This document shows positions 32,853 to 41,502 of a DNA stretch of 64,000 nt, one piece after another (within the stretch, counting starts at the first letter, position 1; the number at the start of each line of letters is the position of its first letter). Origin of the DNA: Streptomyces lavendulae subsp. lavendulae (lineage in GTDB: Bacteria > Actinomycetota > Actinomycetes > Streptomycetales > Streptomycetaceae); the NCBI RefSeq assembly GCF_002803845.1, contig NZ_CP024985.1, positions 4,960,001 to 5,024,000 of the forward strand. The letters run 5' to 3'. The notes beneath the pieces are model-generated. The model ran no database searches. It was not told the DNA's origin and saw only the letters and a list, made by a program, of their open reading frames with translations. The position numbers and the translations under genes were made by a program.

Positions 32853-35057
32853 GTGGCCACCTTCCTCTACCGGCTCGGCCGAGGCGCCTTCAGGCGCCGC
32901 GGCCTCGTCGCCCTCGTCTGGGTGGCGCTGCTGTTCGCGGCCGGCTTCGGCGCCGCGACCGCCTCGGCACCCACCTCCGGCTCCTTCTCGATACCCGGGA
33001 CGGAGGCCCAGAAGGCCTTCGACCTGCTGGACCAGAAGTTCCCGGGCATGTCCGCCGACGGCGCGACCGCCCGCATCGTCGTCAAGGCCCCGGCGGGCGC
33101 CAAGGTCACCGACCCGGCGCCCAAGGCCGAGGTCGAGAAGCTCATCTCCGGCCTGAAGGGCGGCCCCGGCGCCGACCAGATCGCCAGCGTCGAGGACCCG
33201 TACCAGACGAAGGCGGTGAGCCAGGACGGCTCCACCACCTACGTCAGCGTGAAGTACAAGGTCAGCGGGATGGAGCTGAAGGACGACGCCCGCGACGCCC
33301 TCAAGGACTCCGGCCACGACGCGCAGAAGGCCGGCCTCCAGGTCGAGATCGGCGGCGACGCGCTGATGGAGGCCCCCGAGACGGGCTCCGGCGAGGTCAT
33401 CGGCATCCTGATCGCCGCGGTCGTCCTCGTCATCACCTTCGGTTCGCTGATCGCGGCCGGGCTGCCGCTGCTGACCGCGCTGATCGGCGTGGGCATCGGC
33501 GTCTCCTCCATCACCGCGCTCGCCAACGTGCTGGACCTCGGCAACACCACCTCCACCCTCGCGATGATGATCGGCCTCGCGGTCGGCATCGACTACGCCC
33601 TCTTCATCGTCTCCCGCTACCGCGCGGAGCTCGCCGAGGGCCGCGAGCGCGACGAAGCGGCCGGCCGGGCAACCGGAACCGCTGGTTCCGCCGTGGTGTT
33701 CGCCGGTCTGACCGTGGTCATCGCCCTGGTGGGCCTGGCCGTCGTCAACATCCCGATGCTGACGAAGATGGGTGTCGCGGCCGCCGGAACGGTGGTCATC
33801 GCGGTGCTCGTCGCCCTGACCCTGGTCCCCGCCATCCTGGGCTTCGCGGGCAAGAAGGTGCTGCCCGCCGGTACGAAGAGCAAGCTCTTCGGCAAGGGCA
33901 AGCCGGCTGGTACCGAGCCCAAGGCCAACGGCGGCACCCGCTGGGCCCGCTTCGTGCTGCGCCGCCCGGTCATGGTCCTGCTGGTCGGCGTGATCGGCCT
34001 CGGTGCGGTCGCCATTCCGGCGAGCAAGCTGGAGATGGGCCTGCCGGACGACGGCTCCAAGCCCGTCTCCACCAGCCAGCGCAAGGCGTACGACCTGCTC
34101 TCCGAGGGCTTCGGCCCCGGCTTCAACGGTCCCCTGATGGTGGTCGTCGACGGTGACAAGGCGCTCGCCGACAAGACCGCCGACCGGATCAAGGGCCTGG
34201 ACGGGGTGGCGGTCGTGATGCCGCCGGTCCAGAACGAGGCCAAGGACGCGGCGATCGTCAGCGTCATCCCGAAGGACCGGCCGTCCTCCGTCGAGACCGA
34301 GGACCTGGTCCACTCGATCCGCGAGGGCGACCCCGAGGGCGTGTACGTCAGCGGCCAGACCGCGATGAACATCGACTTCTCGCAGAAGATGAACGACGCG
34401 CTGCTGCCCTACCTGGCGCTCGTGGTCGGCCTGGCCTTCCTGCTGCTGATGCTGGTCTTCCGCTCGATCCTGGTCCCGCTCAAGGCGGCCCTCGGCTTCC
34501 TGCTGTCGGTCGTCGCGGCCCTCGGCGCGGTCGTCGCGGTCTTCCAGTGGGGCTGGCTCGGCTCGCTGTTCGGGGTGGAGCAGACCGGTCCGATCATGTC
34601 GATGATGCCGATCTTCATGGTGGGCGTGGTCTTCGGCCTGGCCATGGACTACGAGGTCTTCCTGGTCACCCGCATGCGTGAGGCGTACGTCCACGGCGAG
34701 CGCCCGGGCCAGGCCGTGGTGACCGGCTTCCAGTACAGCGCCCGCGTGGTCGTGGCCGCCGCCGTCATCATGATCGCCGTCTTCTCCGGCTTCCTGGGGG
34801 CCAGCGACGCGATGGTCAAGATGATCGGCTTCGGTCTCGCCGTCGCGGTCCTCTTCGACGCCTTCGTGGTACGCATGGCCATCGTCCCGGCGGTGCTGGC
34901 GCTGCTCGGCCACAAGGCCTGGTGGCTGCCGAAGTGGCTCGACCGGATCCTGCCGAACGTGGACGTGGAGGGCGAGAGCCTGCGCAAGCACCTCGGCGAC
35001 GCCGACTCCGGCTCCGCGGAGGGCCCGGACAAGGACCGCGAGCTGGTCAACGCCTGA
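32853..35057 (+). CDS. MMPL/RND family transporter
   Basis: A 734-residue membrane transporter of the MMPL type, with 11-12 predicted helices in two halves, each preceded by an extracytoplasmic domain. The proton-relay Asp-Tyr motifs are present in both halves: MMIGLAVGIDYALFIVSRYR (about residue 240) and VFGLAMDYEVFLVTRMRE (about 600). Relatives export lipids, siderophores or drugs, including actinorhodin-type pigments in Streptomyces. GTG start at 32853 with GGGAG upstream. A strong terminator follows, so tetR-mmpL is a two-gene unit. Confidence 0.93.
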   Translation: MATFLYRLGRGAFRRRGLVALVWVALLFAAGFGAATASAPTSGSFSIPGTEAQKAFDLLDQKFPGMSADGATARIVVKAPAGAKVTDPAPKAEVEKLISGLKGGPGADQIASVEDPYQTKAVSQDGSTTYVSVKYKVSGMELKDDARDALKDSGHDAQKAGLQVEIGGDALMEAPETGSGEVIGILIAAVVLVITFGSLIAAGLPLLTALIGVGIGVSSITALANVLDLGNTTSTLAMMIGLAVGIDYALFIVSRYRAELAEGRERDEAAGRATGTAGSAVVFAGLTVVIALVGLAVVNIPMLTKMGVAAAGTVVIAVLVALTLVPAILGFAGKKVLPAGTKSKLFGKGKPAGTEPKANGGTRWARFVLRRPVMVLLVGVIGLGAVAIPASKLEMGLPDDGSKPVSTSQRKAYDLLSEGFGPGFNGPLMVVVDGDKALADKTADRIKGLDGVAVVMPPVQNEAKDAAIVSVIPKDRPSSVETEDLVHSIREGDPEGVYVSGQTAMNIDFSQKMNDALLPYLALVVGLAFLLLMLVFRSILVPLKAALGFLLSVVAALGAVVAVFQWGWLGSLFGVEQTGPIMSMMPIFMVGVVFGLAMDYEVFLVTRMREAYVHGERPGQAVVTGFQYSARVVVAAAVIMIAVFSGFLGASDAMVKMIGFGLAVAVLFDAFVVRMAIVPAVLALLGHKAWWLPKWLDRILPNVDVEGESLRKHLGDADSGSAEGPDKDRELVNA

Positions 35058-35085
35058 CGGCTGACGGCTGACGCCTGACGTGAAC

Positions 35086-35120
35086 CCGGCCCCGTACCTG
35101 GACTCCAGGTACGGGGCCGG
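35086..35120. terminator. hairpin terminator after MMPL gene
   Basis: A perfect 15-bp stem (CCGGCCCCGTACCTG at 35086-35100 with its complement at 35106-35120) and a 5-nt loop lie between the convergent MMPL and SsgA-like genes. Confidence 0.85.
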
Positions 35121-35174
35121 TGGCGTTTCGTCTCGTCCGCCGTCACGCCGTCACGCCGTCGCGCGGCGTTGGGC

Positions 35175-35639
35175 CTACCGGGTGGCGGTGACCGCGTACG
35201 TGCGGCGCACGAAGCGGCGCAGCGCGGCGATGTCGAACTGGATGACGGCCACTCCCTCGGGAGAGTGGAACTCGACCACGGCCTGCACCCGCCCGCAGGG
35301 CCACACGCGGACGTCCCCGGTCCCGGTCGGGGCCAGCAGGCCCGCCTCCAGGAGGGCCCGGGGGAAGACCCACTCGTTGTCGGTGTCCTCAGGGGACAGC
35401 TCGGCGGGGAAGACGACGCGGACGGCGAGCGGTTCGGCGGCGGTGAAGCGCAGGGCCACGGGAATGGCGCGGTAGAGGGGGTCGTCGCTGATGACGCGGG
35501 CGCGCACGCGCATCTCGACGGTGGGGGCGGAGGCGGAAGCGGTCGCGGTCGGCGGCGCGGGCGCTGTCGCCGTGGCGGTCCCGGCGGCCCCGGCGGCCCC
35601 GGCGGTGCGGCCCGGTGGATTCTCGGCGGTGGCTGACAT
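35175..35639 (-). CDS. SsgA-like protein (SALP), sporulation/cell division regulator
   Basis: A 154-residue protein of the actinomycete SsgA family. The conserved domain starts near residue 42 (VEMRVRARVISDDPLYRAIP) and shows AVRVVFPAELSPEDTDNEWVF, GDVRVWPCG, VVEFHSPEGVAVIQFDIAAL. SALPs control where septa form and peptidoglycan is remodelled; SsgB recruits FtsZ. Which paralogue this is cannot be told by eye; the 40-residue Ala/Thr/Pro-rich N-terminal extension argues against SsgB, which is short. GAGGAG lies 9 nt upstream of the ATG at 35639. It is divergent from the nickel/cobalt transporter operon. Confidence 0.88.
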   Translation of the reverse strand: MSATAENPPGRTAGAAGAAGTATATAPAPPTATASASAPTVEMRVRARVISDDPLYRAIPVALRFTAAEPLAVRVVFPAELSPEDTDNEWVFPRALLEAGLLAPTGTGDVRVWPCGRVQAVVEFHSPEGVAVIQFDIAALRRFVRRTYAVTATR

Positions 35640-35739
35640 CGGCCAGACTCCTCAAAATCGGAGCAAATAAGTCCGTTTGTCCGTCCAGCGTCGCACATTC
35701 CCACGAAATCGCGCGGGTCCATTTGTGACGGACCCGCTC

Positions 35740-35769
35740 TTGCCAACCATTTGCAACTGGGCACTATTC
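35740..35769 (+). promoter_or_regulatory. promoter with Nur-like (nickel regulator) box before cbiM
   Basis: TTGCCA at 35740-35745 and TATTCT at 35764-35769 are separated by 18 bp and form a plausible -35/-10 pair. TGCCA-ACCAT-TTGCA (35741-35755) overlaps the -35 and fits the Streptomyces Nur consensus tGCaa-n5-ttGCA with one mismatch. Binding by the Fur-family nickel repressor would block this promoter. Confidence 0.55.
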
Positions 35770-35816
35770 TTGAACGGTTAAAGACTTAAGTGAGGAAGAG
35801 GAAGCGGAGCCGCTCC

Positions 35817-36881
35817 ATGCATGTGCCCGACGGATTCATCAACGCACCCGTCTCGGTGGCCGCCGGAGCAGTGGCCGCCACCGCCGTCGCGGTCAGCCTG
35901 CGCGGAGCCCGCCGCGAGCTCGACGAGCGCACCGCCCCGCTCGCCGGCCTCGTCGCCGCCTTCATCTTCGCCGTGCAGATGCTGAACTTCCCGGTCGCCG
36001 CCGGCACCAGCGGCCACCTGCTCGGAGGGGCGCTCGCCGCCATACTCGTCGGCCCCTGCACGGGCGTCCTGTGCGTCTCCGTCGTCCTGCTGATGCAGGG
36101 CATCCTCTTCGCCGACGGCGGCCTGACCGCCCTCGGCGTCAACATCACCAACATGGCCGTCGTCACCGTGGTCGTCGCCTACGCCGTTTTCCGCGGGCTG
36201 CTCAAGGTGCTGCCCGCCGGCCGCCGCTCGGTCACCGTCGCCGCCTTCGCCGGAGCCCTGCTCTCGGTGCCCGGCGCGGCCGTCATGTTCACCCTCTTCT
36301 ACGCCCTCGGCGGCACCACCGACGTCCCGATCGGCAAGGTGTTCACCGCGATGACCGGCGTGCACGTCCTCATCGGCATCGGCGAAGCCGTCATCACCGC
36401 CGCGACCGTGGGCGCCGTCATCGCCGTACGGCCCGACCTGGTGCACGGCGCGCGCGGACTGGCCGTCCCGCTGAAGCTGCGCGTCGACGGCCGGCTCGTC
36501 GACGCCCCCGCCGCCGCGGCCGCCGCCCCCGTGCCGGCCGCCGCCCGCTCCACCCGCCCGCTGTGGATCAGCGGCCTGGTCACCGCCCTGGTCCTCGCCG
36601 GGTTCGTCTCCTACTACGCCTCCTCCAGCCCCGACGGCCTGGAGAAGGTGGCCGCCGACCAGGGCATCGACGCCAAGGCCCGCGAGCACGCCGCCGCGGG
36701 CTCCCCGCTCGCCGACTACAGCGTCAAGGACGTCTCCGACGCCCGCCTCTCCGGCGGCCTCGCCGGGATCATCGGCGTCGGCGGGACCGTCCTCGTCGGC
36801 ACCGGCATCTTCTGGGCCGTGCGCCGGCGCCGCGCCGAAGACCTCACCGCCACCGCCACGGCCGCCCCCTCGGCCCACTGA
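35817..36881 (+). CDS. nickel/cobalt ECF transporter S component, CbiM-CbiN fusion
   Basis: A 354-residue membrane protein. Residues 1-215 are CbiM/NikM: the N-terminus MHVPDGFI provides the metal-binding Met1-His2, which fixes the start at the ATG at 35817. NFPVAAGTSGHLLGGALAAI, QGILFADGGLTALGVNITNM and GVHVLIGIGEA are family motifs. The C-terminal 100 residues contain one helix, then SSSPDGLEKVAADQG and a last helix, the CbiN/PDGLE module. Together with the next two genes it makes an energy-coupling-factor importer for Co2+ or Ni2+. The promoter suggests nickel, but no cobalamin or nickel-enzyme genes are near. Confidence 0.9.
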   Translation: MHVPDGFINAPVSVAAGAVAATAVAVSLRGARRELDERTAPLAGLVAAFIFAVQMLNFPVAAGTSGHLLGGALAAILVGPCTGVLCVSVVLLMQGILFADGGLTALGVNITNMAVVTVVVAYAVFRGLLKVLPAGRRSVTVAAFAGALLSVPGAAVMFTLFYALGGTTDVPIGKVFTAMTGVHVLIGIGEAVITAATVGAVIAVRPDLVHGARGLAVPLKLRVDGRLVDAPAAAAAAPVPAAARSTRPLWISGLVTALVLAGFVSYYASSSPDGLEKVAADQGIDAKAREHAAAGSPLADYSVKDVSDARLSGGLAGIIGVGGTVLVGTGIFWAVRRRRAEDLTATATAAPSAH

Positions 36882-36882
36882 C

Positions 36883-37644
36883 ATGGGAGCCGGTCACGCG
36901 CACAAGCTCTACCGGCACGGGCACTCGCCCGTGCACGGGCTGCCGCCGCACTGCAAGATCGCCGCGACCTTCGCGTTCGTGGTCGTCGTCGTGTCCACCC
37001 CGCGCGAGGCGATGTGGGCCTTCGGCCTCTACGCCGTCCTGCTCGCGGTCGTCGCGGCGGCGGCCCGGGTCCCCGCCGGCTTCCTGCTGCGCCGGCTGCT
37101 GATCGAGGTCCCCTTCGTCGCCTTCGCCGTCCTCATGCCCTTCGTCGCCGAAGGCGAGCAGGTCCAGGTCCTCGGCCTCTCCCTGAGCGTCTCCGGCCTG
37201 TGGGGGGCCTGGAACGTCCTGGCCAAGGGCACCCTCGGCGTGGCCGCCTCCGTCCTGCTCGCCTCGACGACCGAACTGCGCGCCCTGCTGCTGGGCCTGC
37301 AGCGCCTGAAGCTCCCGCCGCTGCTCGTCCAGATCGCCTCCTTCATGATCCGGTACGGCGACGTGATCACCGGGGAGCTGCGCCGGATGTCCATCGCCCG
37401 CCGCTCCCGCGGCTTCGAGGCCCGGGGCGTGCGCCACTGGGGCGTCCTCGCCAAAACGGCCGGCGCCCTCTTCATCCGCTCCTACGAGCGCGGCGAGCGG
37501 GTCTACCTCGCGATGGTCAGCCGCGGCTACACCGGCTCGATGCCGGTGATCGACGACGTCACGGCCAGCCGCGCCCAGTGGGCGTACGCGGCCGTGCTCC
37601 CGGTGACGGCCCTCGCCGTCTGTCTGATGGGATGGACGCTGTGA
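36883..37644 (+). CDS. cbiQ: energy-coupling factor transporter T component (CbiQ/NikQ)
   Basis: A 253-residue membrane protein with about five helices. The coupling motifs that contact the ATPases are visible: ELRRMSIARRSRGFEARG and the second Ala-Arg-Gly-type motif SYERGERVYLAMVSRGYTG. The N-terminus HSPVHGLPPHCKIAATFAFV is the usual CbiQ start. It links the substrate-binding CbiM to the ATPase. It begins directly after the cbiM stop and its end overlaps the ATPase gene. Confidence 0.93.
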   Translation: MGAGHAHKLYRHGHSPVHGLPPHCKIAATFAFVVVVVSTPREAMWAFGLYAVLLAVVAAAARVPAGFLLRRLLIEVPFVAFAVLMPFVAEGEQVQVLGLSLSVSGLWGAWNVLAKGTLGVAASVLLASTTELRALLLGLQRLKLPPLLVQIASFMIRYGDVITGELRRMSIARRSRGFEARGVRHWGVLAKTAGALFIRSYERGERVYLAMVSRGYTGSMPVIDDVTASRAQWAYAAVLPVTALAVCLMGWTL

Positions 37645-38429
37645 CCGCTCCCTCCGCCCCCGCTTCCGCCTCCTCCACGCCGCCCGCGCCCTCCCTGGAG
37701 GTGTCCGGCGTCGCCTACGCCTACCCCGACGGGCACCAGGCCCTCTTCGGCGTCGACCTCACCGTCGCCGCCGGGGAGCGGGTCGCCCTGCTCGGCCCCA
37801 ACGGCGCGGGCAAGACCACCCTCGTGCTCCACCTCAACGGCATCCTGGGCGGCGGGGTCGGCACCGTGACCGTCGCCGGGCTGCCCGTGGAGAAGCGCAA
37901 CCTCGCCGAGATCCGCCGCCGGGTCGGCATCGTCTTCCAGGACCCCGACGACCAGCTCTTCATGCCGACCGTCCGCGAGGACGTGGCCTTCGGCCCGGCG
38001 GCGGCCGGCCTGCGCGGCGCCGGACTGGAGGAGCGGGTCCGCGAGGCCCTCGACCTGGTCGGCATGGCCGACTTCGCCGACCGCCCCCCGCACCACCTCT
38101 CCTTCGGGCAGCGTCGCCGGGTGGCGGTGGCGACCGTACTGGCGATGCGCCCCGAGATCCTCGTCCTGGACGAGCCCTCCTCCAACCTCGACCCCGCCTC
38201 GCGCCGCGAGCTCGCCGACATCCTGCGCTCGCTGGACGTGACCGTGCTGATGGTCACCCACGACCTGCCGTACGCGCTGGAACTGTGCCCGCGCTCGGTG
38301 ATCCTCAGCGAGGGCGTCATCGCCGCCGACGGCCGCACCCGTGACCTGCTGTGCGACGAGGCCCTGATGGGCGCCCACCGGCTGGAGCTGCCCTTCGGCT
38401 TCGACCCCCGCTCGGTACCCGTGGCATAA
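37632..38429 (+). CDS. cbiO: energy-coupling factor transporter ATP-binding protein (CbiO/NikO)
   Basis: A 265-residue ABC ATPase: Walker A GPNGAGKTT, Q-loop VFQDPDDQLF with the ECF-type DPDDQLF, signature LSFGQRRRVAVA (SFGQ in place of SGGQ), Walker B ILVLDEPSSNLDP and the switch His in VTHDLPYALE. It drives metal uptake with CbiM and CbiQ. ATG 37632 or the GTG at 37641 (GTGA overlap with the cbiQ stop) could be the start; only three N-terminal residues differ. Last gene of the operon. Confidence 0.93.
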   Translation: MDAVTAPSAPASASSTPPAPSLEVSGVAYAYPDGHQALFGVDLTVAAGERVALLGPNGAGKTTLVLHLNGILGGGVGTVTVAGLPVEKRNLAEIRRRVGIVFQDPDDQLFMPTVREDVAFGPAAAGLRGAGLEERVREALDLVGMADFADRPPHHLSFGQRRRVAVATVLAMRPEILVLDEPSSNLDPASRRELADILRSLDVTVLMVTHDLPYALELCPRSVILSEGVIAADGRTRDLLCDEALMGAHRLELPFGFDPRSVPVA

Positions 38430-38457
38430 GCGCCGGCCTGCGGTTGTTGCCCCGGAC

Positions 38458-39615
38458 GTGAACATCCAGGGTGTGGTGACCGAGGGCTTCGAGCCCGTCC
38501 GAGAGGCCTTCGCGCGCAACTTCCAGGTGCTGGGCGACCGGGGTGCGGCCGTGGCCGTCTACCGGGACGGCCGCAAGGTCGTCGACCTGTGGGGCGGCAC
38601 CAAGGACGCCGAGGGCACCGAGCCCTGGACCGAGGACACCGCGCAGATCGTGCGCTCCGCCACCAAGGGCGTGTCCGCCGCCGTGCCGCTGCTGCTGCAC
38701 CAGCGCGGACTGCTGGACCTGGACGCGCCCGTGGGCTCGTACTGGCCGGAGTTCAAGGCGGGCGGCAAGGACCGGACCCTGGTCCGCCACCTGCTCGCCC
38801 ACCAGGCCGGGGTACCCGCCCTGGACCGCGGACTCACCGTGGAGCAGGCCGTGGACGGCGTCACCGGCCCGCGCGCCGTCGCCGCGCAGCGGGCCCACTG
38901 GGAACCCGGCACCGCGCACGGCTACCACGCCCAGACCTTCAGCTGGCTGGTGTCCGAGCTGGTGCTGCGGGCGACCGGCCGCACGGTGGGCGGGATCCTC
39001 GCCGAGGAGATAGCCGAGCCGCTGGGACTGGACTTCTGGATCGGCCTCCCGGAGGACCAGGCGCACCGGGTGGGCCGGGTGGCCCCGGTCGAGCCCCCGG
39101 AGAGTGCCGGCCTGCTGAAGACCCGGCCGAGGAGAAACGTCTCGGAGGCCTACGCGGACCCGGAGTCCCTCACCCGCCGCGCCTTCGCCGCCATCGACCC
39201 CCAGCCCGACGAGAACGACCCCGTGTACCAGGCCGCCGAACTCCCCGGTTCCGCGGGCATCGGAACGGCCCGCGCACTGGCCCGCTTCTACGGGGCCACC
39301 ATCGGGGTGGTCGAGGACGGCGCCCGCGTCTTCACCCCGGCGACGACCGCGCTCGCCGGCACCGAGTTCGCGTCGGGCGCCGACCGGGTGCTGGTGGTGG
39401 GCACCCGCTTCGGCCCGGGGTACATGCTGCACGGCCCGGCCTCGCCGCTGCTGTCCCCGGCCTCCTTCGGACACCCGGGGCGGGGCGGCTCGCTGGCGTT
39501 CGCCGACCCGGAGGCGGGCATCGGCTTCGGCTACGTGACGAACGCCCACGCCAAGTCGGTCACCGCCGACCCCCGCGCCCAGGCCCTGGTCCGCGCACTG
39601 CGCAGCTGCCTGTGA
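38458..39615 (+). CDS. serine hydrolase, beta-lactamase/esterase family
   Basis: A 385-residue class C beta-lactamase-like protein without a signal peptide, so cytoplasmic. The catalytic SxxK is in VRSATKGVSAAVPLLLH at about residue 76. HLLAHQAGVPALD and WEPGTAHGYHAQTFSWL (Tyr of the second motif) follow, and GHPGRGGSLAF stands for the third KTG/HGG motif. Homologues are carboxylesterases (EstB type) rather than true beta-lactamases. GTG start at 38458, 28 bp after cbiO, but a separate function is likely. Confidence 0.88.
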   Translation: MNIQGVVTEGFEPVREAFARNFQVLGDRGAAVAVYRDGRKVVDLWGGTKDAEGTEPWTEDTAQIVRSATKGVSAAVPLLLHQRGLLDLDAPVGSYWPEFKAGGKDRTLVRHLLAHQAGVPALDRGLTVEQAVDGVTGPRAVAAQRAHWEPGTAHGYHAQTFSWLVSELVLRATGRTVGGILAEEIAEPLGLDFWIGLPEDQAHRVGRVAPVEPPESAGLLKTRPRRNVSEAYADPESLTRRAFAAIDPQPDENDPVYQAAELPGSAGIGTARALARFYGATIGVVEDGARVFTPATTALAGTEFASGADRVLVVGTRFGPGYMLHGPASPLLSPASFGHPGRGGSLAFADPEAGIGFGYVTNAHAKSVTADPRAQALVRALRSCL

Positions 39616-39616
39616 C

Positions 39617-39676
39617 CCCGCCGGGCCGGTGACCTCCGCGGGCCTGTGACCTCCGCGGGCCCGGGACCCCGGCGGG
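39617..39676. terminator. inverted repeat between convergent genes, enclosing a direct repeat
   Basis: CCCGCCGGG (39617-39625) is complementary to CCCGGCGGG (39668-39676). Between them GTGACCTCCGCGGGCC occurs twice in tandem. It is placed between the convergent serine hydrolase and PBP genes; terminator role likely but the loop is long. Confidence 0.4.
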
Positions 39677-39683
39677 CGGTGCG

Positions 39684-41327
39684 TCAGGAGTTGAGGACCT
39701 GGGCGACGATCGGGCCCGCCGCGTCGGCCCCGTGACCGCCGCCCTCGACCATCGCCGCGGCCGCCACGTCACCGCTGAAGCCCGTGAACCAGCTGTCGGG
39801 GGCGGCCGCGCCGTCGACCTCCGCCGAGCCGGTCTTCGCGCCCTTGTCGGAGCCGTGGACCGAGGACATCGCCCCGGCGGCGGTGCCGCTCGTGGCGGTC
39901 TGCCGCATCATCTGGACCAGCTGCGCCGAGACCCCGGGCGCCAGCCGGCGGGAGGCCGTGGCCAGCGTGCGCCCGTCCAGGGAGGCCTTGACGAGCACCG
40001 GCTGGCGGAACACGCCGCTGCGGGCCGTGGCCGTGATGGAGGCGATGTTCAGCGGGTTCATCTGGATCGCGCCCTGGCCTATGTACTCGGCCGCCGCCGC
40101 GGACCCGGAGGCCGGCGGTACCGAGCCGTCCTGCGAGGGGACGCCCGTCTTCCAGTCCAGCCCGATGCCGAAGGCATCGCGGGCCACGCCCGGCAGGGCG
40201 CCGTTGTCCTTCACGTCGTCGATCAGGCTGATGAAGGCGGTGTTGCAGGACCGGGCGAAGCTGTTCGCGAAGGTCTGGCCCTGTGTGGAGAAGCCGCCCT
40301 GGTTGCGGAAGACCTTGCCGTCCCAGGAGGCGGTGGCCGGGCAGGCCGCGGGCCGGTCCGCGGCCACCAGTCCTTTCTCCAGCAGCATCGCCGCCGTCAC
40401 GATCTTCATGGTGGAGCCGGGGGCCCGCTTGCCCTGCATCGCCGCGTTGAAGCCGTCCCGGCGGTGGTTGGCCACCGCCAGGATGTCGCCGGTGCTCGGC
40501 TGGACCGCGACGACCGAGGCCTCGGCGCGCCCGGCGACCGCCTTCTCGGCCGCCGCCTGCACATCGGCGTCCAGGACGGTCTCGATCCGTCCGGGCTTGC
40601 CCTCGGCCAGCGTCACCAGCGTCCGCTTGGGGGCGTCGGGGGTGGCGGGTTCGATCCACAGCTCGGCGCCGGGGGTGCCGCCGGTCTTCTCCCCGTACGT
40701 CTTGCGCAGCGCGTCCAGGACCGGGCCCAGCGACGGGTAGCGCTCCGCCGTGAGTTCCTTGCCGTTGCGGTCCACGGCCCGCACCGGCGGGCTCGCCGGG
40801 GTGCCCGCGCGCAGCCGCTCGTCGCGCTGGAGCTGCGGGTGGATCACCGAGGGCTGCCAGTCCACGAGCGCCTTGCCGGTGCTCTCGCCTCGTACGACGG
40901 TCAGCCGGGAGTCGTAGACGAGAGGCTTGGTCGTGCCCTGGTAGGTGACCTCGGCCTCGACCTTGAAAGGCACGGTGGTGCCTTCGGGGGTGCCGGGGGT
41001 GATCACGGCCTTGGAGACGTACGCGGCCTTCCGGTAGTCGGCCACCGCCGACTGCGCGGCCTGCGTGTCGTTCGTCAGGCCGGCCGCGGTCCCGTCGTCG
41101 CCGGCCGCCCACGCGGCCAGGAAGGCCCGCGCGGTCTCGGCGGTCTCCTTCTCGGTGACGGGCCCGCTCGCCTTCTGTCCGCCCGGAGCGCTGCCGCTCA
41201 TCGAGCCCTTGGCGTCGCCGCCGCCGGAGCCCGCGTCGCCGACCAGGCTGTAGACCCCGTACGCGGTGCCGCCGACCATGGCGATAAACACCCCGCCGAC
41301 GATGGCACCCTTCGCCGCCCCGTTCAT
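39684..41327 (-). CDS. penicillin-binding protein, transpeptidase with NTF2-like domain
   Basis: A 547-residue class B-type PBP. A signal anchor (AIVGGVFIAMVGGTAYGVYS, residues 8-28) is followed by an acidic linker, an NTF2-like/MecA N-terminal domain (ETARAFLAAWAAGDDGTAAG to about 170), a dimerisation part, and the transpeptidase domain with SxxK in APGSTMK (about residue 305), SxN in ARSCN, and KTGSAEVDG. It crosslinks peptidoglycan outside the membrane; proteins of this build in Streptomyces are accessory PBPs. ATG 41327 has GGGAGGGG upstream. A near-perfect 24-bp palindrome lies 24 bp upstream, and an IS481 element ends 175 bp upstream. Confidence 0.92.
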   Translation of the reverse strand: MNGAAKGAIVGGVFIAMVGGTAYGVYSLVGDAGSGGGDAKGSMSGSAPGGQKASGPVTEKETAETARAFLAAWAAGDDGTAAGLTNDTQAAQSAVADYRKAAYVSKAVITPGTPEGTTVPFKVEAEVTYQGTTKPLVYDSRLTVVRGESTGKALVDWQPSVIHPQLQRDERLRAGTPASPPVRAVDRNGKELTAERYPSLGPVLDALRKTYGEKTGGTPGAELWIEPATPDAPKRTLVTLAEGKPGRIETVLDADVQAAAEKAVAGRAEASVVAVQPSTGDILAVANHRRDGFNAAMQGKRAPGSTMKIVTAAMLLEKGLVAADRPAACPATASWDGKVFRNQGGFSTQGQTFANSFARSCNTAFISLIDDVKDNGALPGVARDAFGIGLDWKTGVPSQDGSVPPASGSAAAAEYIGQGAIQMNPLNIASITATARSGVFRQPVLVKASLDGRTLATASRRLAPGVSAQLVQMMRQTATSGTAAGAMSSVHGSDKGAKTGSAEVDGAAAPDSWFTGFSGDVAAAAMVEGGGHGADAAGPIVAQVLNS

Positions 41328-41350
41328 ACGTCCCCTCCCCAGGAACCCCC

Positions 41351-41374
41351 GTTCTCTGAACATGTTCAAAGAAC
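41351..41374. promoter_or_regulatory. 24-bp near-perfect palindrome upstream of PBP gene
   Basis: Eleven of twelve base pairs match around the centre TGAACATGTTCA (41357-41368), flanked by GTTCT / AGAAC. It lies 24-47 bp before the ATG. The core is GAAC-AT-GTTC, with too short a spacer for an actinobacterial LexA box. The binding protein is unknown. Confidence 0.6.
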
Positions 41375-41455
41375 TCCTGGTGTGGACCTTACGCTGCGCG
41401 AGCGTGATCTCACGCTGTTGTTCACCGGAACGGGATGTCGCACGCATCACACGGT

Positions 41456-41498
41456 GAACGCGGGGAACGCGGGGAACGCGGCGATGCGGCGAACGCGC
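41456..41498. repeat. short tandem GAACGCGG repeats
   Basis: Three to four imperfect copies of GAACGCGGG lie directly to the left of the insertion sequence, in what was the PMT-PBP intergenic spacer. Confidence 0.6.
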
Positions 41499-41502
41499 TA
41501 GA

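Noticed and set aside
35640..35816. Cobalamin riboswitch before cbiM
   Set aside because: The spacer is 177 bp shared with a divergent gene and lacks a recognisable B12-box; a Nur-like site explains it better.
38458..39615. Beta-lactamase conferring resistance
   Set aside because: No signal peptide and an esterase-like third motif; it resembles cytoplasmic EstB-type hydrolases.
41357..41368. LexA (SOS) box before the PBP gene
   Set aside because: Actinobacterial LexA sites are GAAC-N4-GTTC; here the spacer is two bases.
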